Assembly (NCBI GenBank): GCA_022842245.1
Contig: JALHPZ010000045.1
Location: 1-38,298 of the forward strand
DNA length: 38,298 nt
From: Gemmataceae bacterium
GTDB lineage: Bacteria; Planctomycetota; Planctomycetia; Gemmatales; Gemmataceae
Direction of reading: 5' to 3'
Position numbers and translations under genes: made by a program. The stretch's first letter is position 1. Each line of letters opens with the position of its first letter. The notes beneath the pieces were generated by a model. The model was not told the origin of the DNA, ran no database searches, and saw nothing but the letters and a program-made list of their open reading frames with translations. Shown here piece after piece: positions 25,374 to 34,182 of the stretch.

Positions 25374-26863
25374 AAACGTTCTCCAGTGGTGGCGAGCAGC
25401 GGGGGATGGCGGCCGCGACGATCGGAAGGGTGATAGTCCGTTTCGTTGCCTTCGCCCCGATTCGGACGGCTGGCAGGAGTCGGTCGGCCGGAGGCCGTGG
25501 CCGCCCTCCTGGCCAAGTTCGCGGCGATCCACTTGGCCACGTATTCGGCCGAATCCAACACCCCGTTGAGGGTCGAGTCGAACAGGTAGTCGCCGACCAG
25601 GAACAGGTTCGGGTGCTCGGCAGGTTCCGGGCAGTGGCGGCGGTCGAGGCTCAGTGGCACAGCCCCGCCGGGCATGGCGTTGACCGCTCCGACCCACCGA
25701 TGCACATGGGCCTCGACGAAATGCCGGCGGCCGTGGGCGAGGAAGTTCGGCAGCGAGTCGAGGGCAGCGGCGATCAGTTCCTCATCGGTGCGTCGGCTCA
25801 TCTCTTCCGCCTGTGCACCGCCAATCAGCCACCCGAGTACGCCGTGTCGGGCGTCCGGGTAACGGGACGACTCGTCGTACAAGCAGCAACCGCCGAACTG
25901 GTCGAGCATGCAGTACGAGTCCTCGAACGCGCCGCGCCAGAACGGCCGGTCGAACAGCGCGGTCACCCGCAGGTAGTGGGCCGGGTGGTCGTAATGCGCG
26001 TGGTGCCGGGCGAGCGCGGCCGAAAGACGCTCGCCGTCGAACGCGATCGACGGCAGGCACGGGTTCGGCAGGGCGACGACGACGAAGTCGAACTCGTCCC
26101 GCCGCTCCCGCCCGTGGTGCACGGAGGTCACGGCCATGCGGCCGTCAGGCGTCTTGCCGATGCGCGTGACCGCGTGCTCCAGGCGCTTGGCCGCACGCAC
26201 CCGCGCTGCCAGCTCGAAGGCGATCCGCTCGTTCCCACCTTCGATGCTGTAGAGTTGCATGTAGGCGGAGTGGTTCATCAGGTAGTTGTGCAGCCCGTAG
26301 GTCACGCTCGTCCGCTCCGGCTCGGTCGCCAAGTCGCTGTGGATGAGCGTCTCGACGAACCGCCGCGTCGCTGGTTCTGGGATGGCGTCGAGAAACGTGT
26401 CGAACCGCAGAGCGGGCCGAGTGGGTCCGACCTCAGCGGACTCGTCGGAGTGGTAGAACTCCTGCGGACTGATGCAGTCGCGGGCACGCCGGTCGAACGC
26501 GGTCAGTGCGGAGCGGGCGGCCGGGCCAAAGTAGCGTTGCACATCGTCGAGGTTGGACAGGACGCGGTGATCCATGATCACCGACGTGCCCCGCATGGGC
26601 GTGATGGGGAGGCCGAGTTCCGCCACGAGTTCACGCAGCGAGTCCTCGCCGACGGGCGAGTAGTCGTAGAGTTCTGCGGCTCCGGCCTCGTATGTGGCGG
26701 CGGCGTGCGAAAACCGCCGGGTCAGGATTTTCCCACCGAGCCGCAGGCTGGCCTCGAAGAGTGTGGCCGAGATCGGCTCGGACGCCAGCTTCTGAAGAAA
26801 GTAAGCGGTCAGCAGTCCACCCGGCCCGCCGCCCACGATTCCAACCGTCCGGTTCCGCCACAT
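25370..26863 (-). CDS. FAD-dependent amine-oxidase/phytoene-desaturase-like protein
   Basis: 497 residues from the ATG of MWRNRTVGIVGGGPGG, which has GGAGAAAAG just upstream; the frame is open to 26917, but that would bury the site. The N-terminus is a dinucleotide-binding fold (VGIVGGGPGGLLTAYFLQ) followed by the flavin signature EASLRLGGKILTRR, and near the end comes the FAD-closing motif NLFLVGDYLFDSTLNGVLDSA. This is the NAD(P)-binding Rossmann/amine-oxidase superfamily (polyamine, carotenoid or protoporphyrinogen oxidation). There is no signal peptide, so it is cytoplasmic or membrane-peripheral. The Gly/Arg-rich tail of ~50 residues looks poorly conserved. It starts 63 bp after the Trx/PDZ gene and is translationally coupled to the DUF155-like gene. 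Confidence 0.8.
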   Translation of the reverse strand: MWRNRTVGIVGGGPGGLLTAYFLQKLASEPISATLFEASLRLGGKILTRRFSHAAATYEAGAAELYDYSPVGEDSLRELVAELGLPITPMRGTSVIMDHRVLSNLDDVQRYFGPAARSALTAFDRRARDCISPQEFYHSDESAEVGPTRPALRFDTFLDAIPEPATRRFVETLIHSDLATEPERTSVTYGLHNYLMNHSAYMQLYSIEGGNERIAFELAARVRAAKRLEHAVTRIGKTPDGRMAVTSVHHGRERRDEFDFVVVALPNPCLPSIAFDGERLSAALARHHAHYDHPAHYLRVTALFDRPFWRGAFEDSYCMLDQFGGCCLYDESSRYPDARHGVLGWLIGGAQAEEMSRRTDEELIAAALDSLPNFLAHGRRHFVEAHVHRWVGAVNAMPGGAVPLSLDRRHCPEPAEHPNLFLVGDYLFDSTLNGVLDSAEYVAKWIAANLARRAATASGRPTPASRPNRGEGNETDYHPSDRRGRHPPLLATTGERL

Positions 26864-26926
26864 TCTTTTCTCCGGTTCGCCGACGGCAGAGATAACACAA
26901 TAAACGCGATGACCCACATCGCACGA

Positions 26927-28150
26927 CTACGGAATGAGTTTCATCGGAACTTTGAGCCGCTTGCCGTCGCGGAGGACGTGGACGTTCACCTGATCGCCGA
27001 CCAGGTACTTGCGACGAACGAGGGACAGGAAGTCAGACATCGACATCTCCGGTTCCAGGTCATCGACACCCACGATGACATCGCCGGGCTTGAATCCCGC
27101 TTTGGCCGCGTGCGAACTCACCTCTTTCTGCTGGCGGAACGCGAGTTGTCCCGGCTTCAACCCGAGGGCGTTCTTCTCGTCCGCCGTCAGGTTATCGCCG
27201 TACAGTTTCAGGGACGGGATGCGCTGCTGTTGCGACGGCCGCCAGGTAATGTCCGTCTTTTTCCACCCCTCGCTCAGTTCGAGTTTGGCGGACATCTCCT
27301 TGCCGTCTCGCTCCCATGCCACGTCAATCGCGCCCTTCGCGGGAGCGCGGTCGAGGGCGAACAGGGCGTCGCCGAACGAGTGGATCGGTACCCGGTTGAG
27401 TGTCCGCAGTTGGTCGCCCTTCTGGAGTCCGGCTTTCGCGGCCGGCGATTCCGGTGTCACAGTCTTGACCACGTTGCCGCGGTCCACTTCGGGGATCACG
27501 CCGAGGTTGTCCGGCGGGGGGAACCGCCACACCCGGTCGCGGGTCCACTTGCCCGCTTTGGTCAGGTCGATCTCCTGCTGCTCCTTCACGTTGTGGCAGT
27601 GGACGCACCCTCGCTTGGCGATGCTCATGTCTTTCGGGATGAGCGGCTTCTCGACCGCCCGTTCCGCCACCAAGGGCGTCTTGCTCTTGTGCATCGCCAG
27701 AACCGATTCCATCGTGTGCCGCAACCCGGCGAGCGACAGCCGGTTCTCGGCGTCTTTCGAGTCTCGCCCGCCGTACCGGCTGTACACCTTCCCCTCGGGG
27801 CTGAGGAAGAAGGTCATCATGGTCAGGTCGAAGTCGAAGGCGAACAGGTTGATGTCCACGTCGATGACGCGGGTCAGACGCACGCGGATGAACTGGTCGG
27901 CGATATCTTTGAACTTCTCTAATCGGACAACCTGCCCGTAGAAGTCCTTGCAGTCCCCTCAGGGAATGCACCGCAAGATCACGACGACGGGCTTGTTCGT
28001 CCGCTTAGCCTCCTTCATCGCGGCGGGCAGGTCTTCGGTCCACCCGTACCGCTCGGCGTCGTCGCGGGCTTTCCCTTTCTGGGCCGAAACGGAAGCCGCA
28101 TTCAGCCCGCTGAGGGCGAGCGCGATCAGGCCAAAGGTCAGCGATCTCAT
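26927..28150 (-). CDS. Probable selenoprotein: thioredoxin-like / PDZ-domain protein (in-frame UGA = Sec64)
   Basis: The ATG at 28150 has GGAGAAGA upstream and begins a signal peptide (MRSLTFGLIALALSGLNAAS). The frame meets one TGA (27959-27961) and then stays open to the TAG at 26927, 407 residues in all. The TGA lies in VVVILRCIP-[UGA]-GDCKDF, exactly where a thioredoxin-like CxxC needs its first Cys, giving U64-G-D-C67. Downstream sequence is good protein from the first codon: QFIRVRLTRVIDVDINLFAF is the continuing thioredoxin fold, a CxxCH motif (C182-VH-C185-H186) follows, and two PDZ-like domains (about 217-270 and 345-407) end the protein. I recall a planctomycete family called Trx7/PDZ domain-containing (seleno)protein, which fits. 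It is an exported redox protein. If the genome lacks Sec machinery this would instead be a pseudogene. Confidence 0.75.
27925..27956 (-). promoter_or_regulatory. Possible bacterial SECIS hairpin after the UGA
   Basis: Starting three bases after the UGA, GGAC-TGC can pair with GCA-[GGTT]-GTCC (7 pairs, 4-nt bulge), with a 14-nt loop AAGGACTTCTACGG. Place and size fit a bacterial SECIS element, but the fold is imperfect and was judged by eye. Confidence 0.35.
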
Positions 28151-28213
28151 GGCAGTCTTCTCCGAAGGTTGGGTTAGTGTTCCTGGTTCAAGTTCCGTCA
28201 ACGCACCTTGCGG

Positions 28214-29614
28214 CTACGCCAGGATGTCTTTGACGACGGTGCCGCCCACGTCGGTCAGCCGCATCGCGCGACCGGCGTGGCGGAAGGTGAGCTTCTCGTG
28301 ATCGAGGCCGAGCAGGTGCAGGATGGTGGCGTGCCAGTCGTGGATGTGGACCTTGCCGGCGATGGCCTCGTAGCCGTACTCGTCGGTCGAGCCGTGAGAG
28401 ATGCCGCCTTTCACACCGCCGCCGGCCATCCACAGCGTGTAGCCCCTGTGGTTGTGGTCGCGGCCATCGCCGTTGTTGGAGTGTGGCGTGCGGCCGAACT
28501 CGCCGCCCCAGATCACCAGCGTGTCCTTGAGCAGGCCCCGGCGTTTCAGGTCGGCCAGCAGGCCGGCGATGGGCTTGTCCGTGTTGCCAGCGTTCTTGGT
28601 CATCCCGTCGTTCAGATTGTTGTGCTGGTCCCAGGTGCCGTGGCCGAGTTCGATGAACCGCAACCCGGCCTCGGCGAACCGCCGGGCCAGCAGGCACTGG
28701 CGGCCGAACCCGTCCGTCAGTTCCCCGCCGATGCCGTACAGGTCGAGCGTCTCCTTCGTCTCCTTTGAGAGATCCATCAACTTCGGCACGGCGTCCTGCA
28801 TGCGGAACGCCAGCTCGAAGCTCTCGATGGCTCCGTCCACGAGTGGCGACGGGCCGTTGCGGTAGATCGCCTCGCCGTTCATCTGCTGGATCAGGTCGAG
28901 TTCGAGCCGCTGGAGGTTCGGCGAAAGCTGGTCGTTGCGGACGTGGTTGACGCCGAGCGGGTTCGTCTCGCCCCGGCGCATCCGATCCACCGGGCGGTTC
29001 CGGGCGCTTGAGTCAGCGATGTTGAATTTGGTCCCCTGGAACGCGGCGGGGAGGAACGCGCTGCCGTAGTTCTGTGCCCCGCCGACGCTCGTGGGCGGGT
29101 TGATCGAAATGAACCCCGGCAGGTTGTCGGACTCGGTGCCGAGGCCGTACAGGGTCCACGCCCCGAGCGACGGGCGAACGAACTGAAAGTTGCCCGTGTG
29201 CATCTGCACGAACGCCTGCGCGTGGTTCGGCTGGTCGCAGTGCATCCCCCGCAGCAGGCACAGGTCGTCCGCGTGCTTCGACAACTCCGGGTACAGGTCG
29301 GAGATCCATAGCCCACTCTTGCCGCGTTGCTGGAACGCCCACGGCGAGGTTAACAGTTTCGACCCGGCGTACTTCGACGCCTTGCCGTCGTCCTTCTTCA
29401 GTTGCGGCTTGTAGTCGAAGGTGTCGAGGTGCGACGGGCCGCCCCGCATGCACAGGAAGATCACCCGCTTCGCCTTCGCCGGGAAGTGCGGGGCACGGGG
29501 GGCCAGCAGGGACTTCTTCTCCTCGGCCTGGAGCGTCGCCAGCCCGGAGAAGGCGAGGTAGCCGAAGCCGGCGGACGCCGCTTTCAGCGCCTCACGGCGG
29601 GTCAGATTCAACAT
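28214..29614 (-). CDS. DUF1501 protein, Tat-exported
   Basis: 466 residues. The N-terminus has a twin-arginine-type signal (NLTRREALKAASAGFGYLAF). The mature protein matches DUF1501, an alkaline-phosphatase/sulfatase-like fold common in planctomycetes: VIFLCMRGGPSHLDTFDYKP, LLRGMHCDQPNHAQAF, ELGHGTWDQHNNL, VIWGGEFGRTPHSN, and HDWHATILHLLGLDHEKLTF at the end. His and Asp residues in these motifs are probable metal ligands. It almost always follows a cytochrome/DUF1549/DUF1553 gene, as here with a 21-bp gap, and the pair is thought to work together in the envelope; the substrate is unknown. The Trx/PDZ gene begins 63 bp after it. Confidence 0.93.
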   Translation of the reverse strand: MLNLTRREALKAASAGFGYLAFSGLATLQAEEKKSLLAPRAPHFPAKAKRVIFLCMRGGPSHLDTFDYKPQLKKDDGKASKYAGSKLLTSPWAFQQRGKSGLWISDLYPELSKHADDLCLLRGMHCDQPNHAQAFVQMHTGNFQFVRPSLGAWTLYGLGTESDNLPGFISINPPTSVGGAQNYGSAFLPAAFQGTKFNIADSSARNRPVDRMRRGETNPLGVNHVRNDQLSPNLQRLELDLIQQMNGEAIYRNGPSPLVDGAIESFELAFRMQDAVPKLMDLSKETKETLDLYGIGGELTDGFGRQCLLARRFAEAGLRFIELGHGTWDQHNNLNDGMTKNAGNTDKPIAGLLADLKRRGLLKDTLVIWGGEFGRTPHSNNGDGRDHNHRGYTLWMAGGGVKGGISHGSTDEYGYEAIAGKVHIHDWHATILHLLGLDHEKLTFRHAGRAMRLTDVGGTVVKDILA

Positions 29615-29635
29615 GGATCACGTCTCCGTGGGCGG

Positions 29636-32083
29636 TCAGTTGAGGATGCGGAACTCGGCCAAGCAGAGCAGGGCGTGGCAGTACGCTTGCAGGCTGCGGC
29701 GGTCGATGTCGGTGAGTTTTTCGGTCGTCGCGGCCCGTTTGAAGTTGGTCATGAAGTCGTTGGCGATGGCACGCTGCTTGTCGGTCGGTGGGCGACCATA
29801 GGCCAGCAGGTGGGCGGTGGTGATCGGGTCTTCGCCCTTCGCAGATTGAACCCGGAGGGCCAACCCCTCAGCCTGCCGACGAACGAACGGGCTGTTCATC
29901 AGGTACAACCCTTGCAATGGGCTGGTGGTCGTATCCCGCACGCCCATCACCAGACTGGCGTCGGGGGCGTCGAACAGGTCGAGCATTTCCGGCAGCACGT
30001 TCCGAACACGAGGCAGGTACACCGTCCGGCAGTCCGCCTCGATCTTGCGAATCTCCGGCTCGAACACCGAGCGCCCGATGGTACCTTCGCCGACGCTGAC
30101 AAGAAACGTCCCGAGCGGGCGTTTCTCGTCGAGGTGGCCGGACACGAGCAGCATCGAGTCGCGGATCGCTTCCGCCGTCAACCGTCGGGGCTTCATCCGC
30201 CAGAGGTAGCGGTTGTCCGGGTCGATGGCGAAGTTGGCCTCGTCGTGGTCGCCGGCGAGTTGCCACGCCCGCGTCAGCACGATCTCGCGGATGAGCGCTT
30301 TCACGGACCACTTCTGTTCCACGAACCGCAGTGCGAGGTGGTCGAGCAGTTCGGGGTGTGAGGGCTGTTCCCCGGTCACGCCGAAGTCATCGACGCTGCG
30401 GACGAGGCCGCTCCCGAAGAGGTGGTGCCAAACGCGGTTCGCCATCACCCGTGCGGTGAGCGGGTTCTCGGGGCTGGCGATCCACTTCGCCAGTTCGAGC
30501 CGCCCGCTCCCCTTCGTTGTCGGGAGAGTGTGTTTGCCGGGCTTGGCGACGACCTGCACGAAGCCCCGAGGCACTTTCGGCCCAAACTTGTCCGGCTCGC
30601 CGCGGACGTTCAGCCACGTCTCGACGGGCAACTCGCGGTCCTGCACGCCCATGGCGAAGACGCGCGGGTTCCCCTTCTCGTCGTACTGTTGGTAGGCGAA
30701 CTGGGTGCGGTCGCGGTCGGTACGGGAACGGAGCCACACACTCTGGGCGATCTGCTCCCCCGCCCGCCGCCTGCGGAAGATGTCGTCCACGAGCGCCGCC
30801 GCCTTGTCGCGTTCGTCTTTCAACTTCGCCAGGTGTTCCTTCGTGATCGACTTGCCGACCACGGGCAGTCCCATCCCCGTCAGATCGATGAGCGTGTTCG
30901 CCTGCCGGGCCTGGGACTTCAGCAACCCGAAGTGCGTCTCCGTGCTGCGGAAGATGCCGGCCATCGCGTAGTAATCGGTCTGCGGGATGGGGTCGAACTT
31001 GTGATCGTGGCAGCGGGCACAGGCGACGGTGGTGCCGAGGAACACGCGGGTGGTGGCGTCGATCTGCTCGTCCACCATGTCGGCGAAGAACCGCCGGCCT
31101 TCTTCCTCGGCGACCAGCTTCACGCCGGTGGCAAGGAACCCGGTAGCGACGATGTTCGTGGCGAACTCCTTCGGGTTCGCGGCGGGGAGCAGGTCGCCGG
31201 CCAGTTGTTCGAGGATGAAGCGGTCGTAGGGCGTGTCGGCGTTGAAAGAGTCGATGACGTAATCCCGGTATCGCCACGCATGGGGCGTGACGTTATTGGC
31301 ATCCCCGCCGGTCGATTCGCCGAACCGGGCCACGTCCATCCAGTGCCGGCCCCAGTGCTCGCCGAACCGGGGCGAGGTGAGCAACTCGTCCACGAGCTTG
31401 CTCATGACCTCCTGCTTTGCCTTCGGGTTGGTTGCGGCAGCAAGTCGAGCGGACCAGAGTTCGACGGCTTCCGGCGTCGGCGGCAGACCGATGAGCGTCA
31501 GGTGTAGGCGGCGGACCAGCGTGAGGGCGTCGGCGTCCTTCACCGGCTTGTGCTTGTTCTGCTCCAGGCCCGCGAGGATGAAGCGGTCGATGTCGGTGAG
31601 CGACCAGTTGGCATCTTGAACCGCCGGGAGACCGGGCTTGGTTGGCGTGCGGTACGCCCAGTATTCCCGCCCTTTGGCGATGTCGATCTTGGCTTGAACC
31701 GGCACGCCGGACTTGGCCCCGCGCGGGTCGGGAGCGCCCATCTCGATCCACTTCTTGAAGTCGGCGATCACCGAATCGGGCAGTTTCCCGTCCGGCGGCA
31801 TCTGCATCGACTTGTCCTGGTAGGCGATGGCCTTGTACAGCAGGCTCTTCTCGACCGACTTCGGCACGACCGCAGCCCCGCTGTCGCCACCTTTCAGGAA
31901 CGCCGCACGAGTATCGACCTTCAACCCACCCTTCGCCTTCTTGGACTCGTCCGAGTGGCAACCGTAGCAGTGCTTGACCAAAACCGGGCGAATCTTCGCC
32001 TCGAAGAAGGCGTCTCCGGCCGGCTGAGCCAATGCCGGCGAAAGGAACGCGAGTATTCCGCAGCAAGTCATCAGGAATCGCAT
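29636..32083 (-). CDS. Planctomycete cytochrome c / DUF1549 / DUF1553 protein
   Basis: 815 residues, a typical length for this planctomycete family. A signal peptide (MRFLMTCCGILAFLSPALAQ) is followed by the PSCyt1 cytochrome domain with one heme site C39-YG-C42-H43 and the usual KGGLKVDTRAAFLKGGDSG and QMPPDGKLPDSVI segments. The DUF1549 domain (about 160-370) includes the second signature TVACARCHDHKFDPIPQTDYY, and the DUF1553 domain (about 500-780) includes NPLTARVMANRVWHHLFG and VDDFGVTGEQPSHPELLDHL. It is presumably an exported electron-transfer enzyme working with the DUF1501 protein 21 bp downstream. It lies 20 bp after the KG-rich protein gene. Confidence 0.94.
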   Translation of the reverse strand: MRFLMTCCGILAFLSPALAQPAGDAFFEAKIRPVLVKHCYGCHSDESKKAKGGLKVDTRAAFLKGGDSGAAVVPKSVEKSLLYKAIAYQDKSMQMPPDGKLPDSVIADFKKWIEMGAPDPRGAKSGVPVQAKIDIAKGREYWAYRTPTKPGLPAVQDANWSLTDIDRFILAGLEQNKHKPVKDADALTLVRRLHLTLIGLPPTPEAVELWSARLAAATNPKAKQEVMSKLVDELLTSPRFGEHWGRHWMDVARFGESTGGDANNVTPHAWRYRDYVIDSFNADTPYDRFILEQLAGDLLPAANPKEFATNIVATGFLATGVKLVAEEEGRRFFADMVDEQIDATTRVFLGTTVACARCHDHKFDPIPQTDYYAMAGIFRSTETHFGLLKSQARQANTLIDLTGMGLPVVGKSITKEHLAKLKDERDKAAALVDDIFRRRRAGEQIAQSVWLRSRTDRDRTQFAYQQYDEKGNPRVFAMGVQDRELPVETWLNVRGEPDKFGPKVPRGFVQVVAKPGKHTLPTTKGSGRLELAKWIASPENPLTARVMANRVWHHLFGSGLVRSVDDFGVTGEQPSHPELLDHLALRFVEQKWSVKALIREIVLTRAWQLAGDHDEANFAIDPDNRYLWRMKPRRLTAEAIRDSMLLVSGHLDEKRPLGTFLVSVGEGTIGRSVFEPEIRKIEADCRTVYLPRVRNVLPEMLDLFDAPDASLVMGVRDTTTSPLQGLYLMNSPFVRRQAEGLALRVQSAKGEDPITTAHLLAYGRPPTDKQRAIANDFMTNFKRAATTEKLTDIDRRSLQAYCHALLCLAEFRILN

Positions 32084-32103
32084 GGTGTCCTCCGCAAGCG
32101 GGT

Positions 32104-32547
32104 CTATTTCTTCGGGGCGGGTTTTGGCGGCACGGCGACGGCGGTGTTGCCGTCCTCATCGTCGAACACGATGTTCAACTCGATCACCTGCTTGCCGTCG
32201 GTCACGACGCGGGCCATCGCCCCCGGTTCGAGCTTGCGGACGGCGCTGTTCTTCAACCCGCCTCCGACCGGAGTGCCGACGTGGAACGCCCCGGTACGCC
32301 GCGTGTGGTGGGCCGTCGTCACTTGAACGTCCGAGGCCACCGGGAGCGTTACCGCCCCGGCCCCACCTTTCGCCCCGCCCTTTCCTTTCCCCTTCGCCCC
32401 GGCCTCGGTGTTGCGCTTGACGAACGTGATGGTGCCGTTCTCGATCTTCTGGACCGTCACTATGGACTCGTCGGCCGAACCCGCTGAGGCGAGAACCACA
32501 ACCAGCGCGGCGGAGAAGCCGAACGCCGCGATCCCGAACCGACGCAT
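32104..32547 (-). CDS. Small secreted KG-rich protein, operon copy
   Basis: 147 residues from the ATG of MRRFGIAAFGFSAALVVVLA, with a GGAGGAC site upstream; the frame runs further back through the anti-sigma gene but that part is a shadow. Signal peptide ends near SAGSADE. Mature order: a strand pair (SIVTVQKIENGTITFVKR), a flexible run AKGKGKGGAKGGAG, a strand (VASDVQVTTAHH), and an end module (LEPGAMARVVTDGKQVIELN). The product at 34289-34633 has the same order, so they are probable paralogues. It may be a small beta-barrel that binds at the envelope. It sits between the anti-sigma gene (50 bp) and the cytochrome gene (20 bp). Confidence 0.7.
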   Translation of the reverse strand: MRRFGIAAFGFSAALVVVLASAGSADESIVTVQKIENGTITFVKRNTEAGAKGKGKGGAKGGAGAVTLPVASDVQVTTAHHTRRTGAFHVGTPVGGGLKNSAVRKLEPGAMARVVTDGKQVIELNIVFDDEDGNTAVAVPPKPAPKK

Positions 32548-32597
32548 GTGCCGTCCTCCAGTTATTTGCTCGCCTGCTGCCGTGTTGGCATCGTTCA

Positions 32598-33635
32598 TTA
32601 CTTTTTGCCGGCGATGAGCCACCGATGGTTGCCGCCGCCGAGCCGGGTGCCGAGGATCGCACGCCTCCGACCTTGCCGGGAGTCCCGGTCGAGAACCTCG
32701 AACGGCGGGGTCAGGTTCCCTTCGAGCCGGTACAGCGATTCGTCGAGCGGGCGAGTGTCGGTCAGCGTGAAGGTCAGCATCTCCTGCTCGCGGCCCGGTC
32801 CCATTTGGTTCACGGTGAATTTCTGGATCACCTTCGTCGCGGCATCCAGTTCCAACTCGGTGGATTCGAGCCACTGGCGGTGGAACCCGGTGCGGAACTG
32901 CCCGCGAACGATCACGGTCTTACGGATCGGGTCGCCGGGGCGCTGGTTCAGGTCCGCACCCGTCAGCAGGTCGTTCAGCAAGGTTTTCGGCTGGAGGCCG
33001 TAGCGGTCGCAGAGCCGTTGCAGGGCCGGGCCGATTTCGTCTGGGTTGATCTTCAAGCCGCGCTGCGGGGCGGCGACGACCCACACCGACCCGTCGTGGT
33101 CGCGGCCCCAGGACCATCGTTCATTGTCCTGATCGACCTCGACGCGGAAGCGGTCGCCGTGCGTCCAGACCCGCATCCGCCGCTTGCTCAGGGTGTCATC
33201 CGGGTCGTCGGTCGCACGCCGCACCTCGACGGCGTATCCCCGTTCCACGGGGAGGAGTAGAGCTTGCTCGGCTTCGCGGAGCGTCTGATTGGCACGCACT
33301 TCGGGCGAAGGGGCGAGCAGAACTGCAAGGAGGACGGCGGCAGCGACGGCCATTCCGCCCACCGCGAACGACGCCCAACGCCGACGTGAAGTCGGCCGAT
33401 TCCCCGTGGCAGGACGTTCAACCGGCTTATCGAGAAGCCCCGCGAACTCGTGTTCCGATAGCGCCGCACCGGCATCGAGAGCCGAATCGAGATTGATGTA
33501 CTCCAGGTACACCCGTCGGAGCGCCGAATCGGTTCGCAATGCCTCTTCGAGCGGCTTCAATTCCTCGGCCGGGAGTGTCCCTTCGATGTAGCGGGCGATC
33601 CGCTCCAACCAGATCGTGTGTTGAGGGTCGGTCAT
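32598..33635 (-). CDS. Transmembrane anti-sigma factor / sensor
   Basis: 345 residues. The ATG overlaps the sigma stop as TAATG, so the two are translationally coupled. The cytoplasmic N-terminus (about 1-85) has the helical anti-sigma pattern TIWLERIARYIEGTLPAEEL and LRRVYLEYINLDSALD. One membrane helix follows at about 88-108 (FAVGGMAVAAAVLLAVLLAP). The outer part (about 110-345) is beta-rich and includes RVWTHGDRFRVEVDQDNERW, recalling lipoprotein-sorting/outer-membrane-sensor folds. It probably holds the sigma factor at the membrane and releases it in response to an envelope signal. Nothing in the sequence names the signal; the downstream redox genes suggest an envelope or redox stress. 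Confidence 0.82.
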   Translation of the reverse strand: MTDPQHTIWLERIARYIEGTLPAEELKPLEEALRTDSALRRVYLEYINLDSALDAGAALSEHEFAGLLDKPVERPATGNRPTSRRRWASFAVGGMAVAAAVLLAVLLAPSPEVRANQTLREAEQALLLPVERGYAVEVRRATDDPDDTLSKRRMRVWTHGDRFRVEVDQDNERWSWGRDHDGSVWVVAAPQRGLKINPDEIGPALQRLCDRYGLQPKTLLNDLLTGADLNQRPGDPIRKTVIVRGQFRTGFHRQWLESTELELDAATKVIQKFTVNQMGPGREQEMLTFTLTDTRPLDESLYRLEGNLTPPFEVLDRDSRQGRRRAILGTRLGGGNHRWLIAGKK

Positions 33636-34168
33636 TACGCACCTTCCAGAGCCATTCCCCGGCGAACGCAGTCGAGCAGTTGCAGCCGCACGCGGTGCAA
33701 CCACTGGTAGAAGCCCCCGACCGTCCGGCGGCTCCGCTCGGCGATGTCCTGGATGCGAGCGCCCGGTTCGTAGGCGGCAAGCACGAGCGCCCTTTGGTCG
33801 GCAGGGAGCTTTTCCAGGCATGCCTCCAGCCCAGCCCGTTGGGAGTCGAGGACCGGTTCGAGTGCCGTGGCCTCCCTGGCGAGTTGTTCGAGAACGTCTT
33901 CCGCAAGCACGAGACGATCCCGCCGCTTGTCGCGGAGCCACGCCAGGGCTTCGAACTTCGCTACCCCAAACGACCAGCGGCGAAAATCGTCAGGGTCGGG
34001 CAAGTTCTCGAACTTCTTCCAGAGGACGAGGGCCACTTCCTGCATGACATCCAGCACGTCGGTACGCGCGGGGACCAACCGCCGCACGAACGCCCGGATC
34101 GCGGGTTCATGGGCCGAGTAATGCCTCAAGAACTGCTCGTGTCGTGTCGCTGGCTCCTCGTTCATCAT
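33635..34168 (-). CDS. ECF-type sigma factor, planctomycete family
   Basis: 177 residues. Region 2 is visible in DVLDVMQEVALVLWKKFENL and FRRWSFGVAKFEALAWLRDK; region 4 in LEKLPADQRALVLAAYEPGA and the HTH QDIAERSRRTVGGFYQWLHR. The DV-QEV-LVLWKKF pattern is that of the Rhodopirellula/Verrucomicrobium-type sigma-70 family. It directs RNA polymerase to a small regulon, most likely including its own operon, because the element upstream (34183-34210) is shared with the gene at 34633. It is coupled to its anti-sigma gene. The start could be the first or second Met (MMNEE). Confidence 0.92.
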   Translation of the reverse strand: MMNEEPATRHEQFLRHYSAHEPAIRAFVRRLVPARTDVLDVMQEVALVLWKKFENLPDPDDFRRWSFGVAKFEALAWLRDKRRDRLVLAEDVLEQLAREATALEPVLDSQRAGLEACLEKLPADQRALVLAAYEPGARIQDIAERSRRTVGGFYQWLHRVRLQLLDCVRRGMALEGA

Positions 34169-34182
34169 TCACTCCCACACAT

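Noticed and set aside
25259..27922. 887-codon plus-strand open frame across the flavoprotein and Trx/PDZ genes
   Set aside because: It crosses several real minus-strand genes with signal peptides, ribosome sites and motifs; its own translation is Arg/Gly/Val-rich with no domain.
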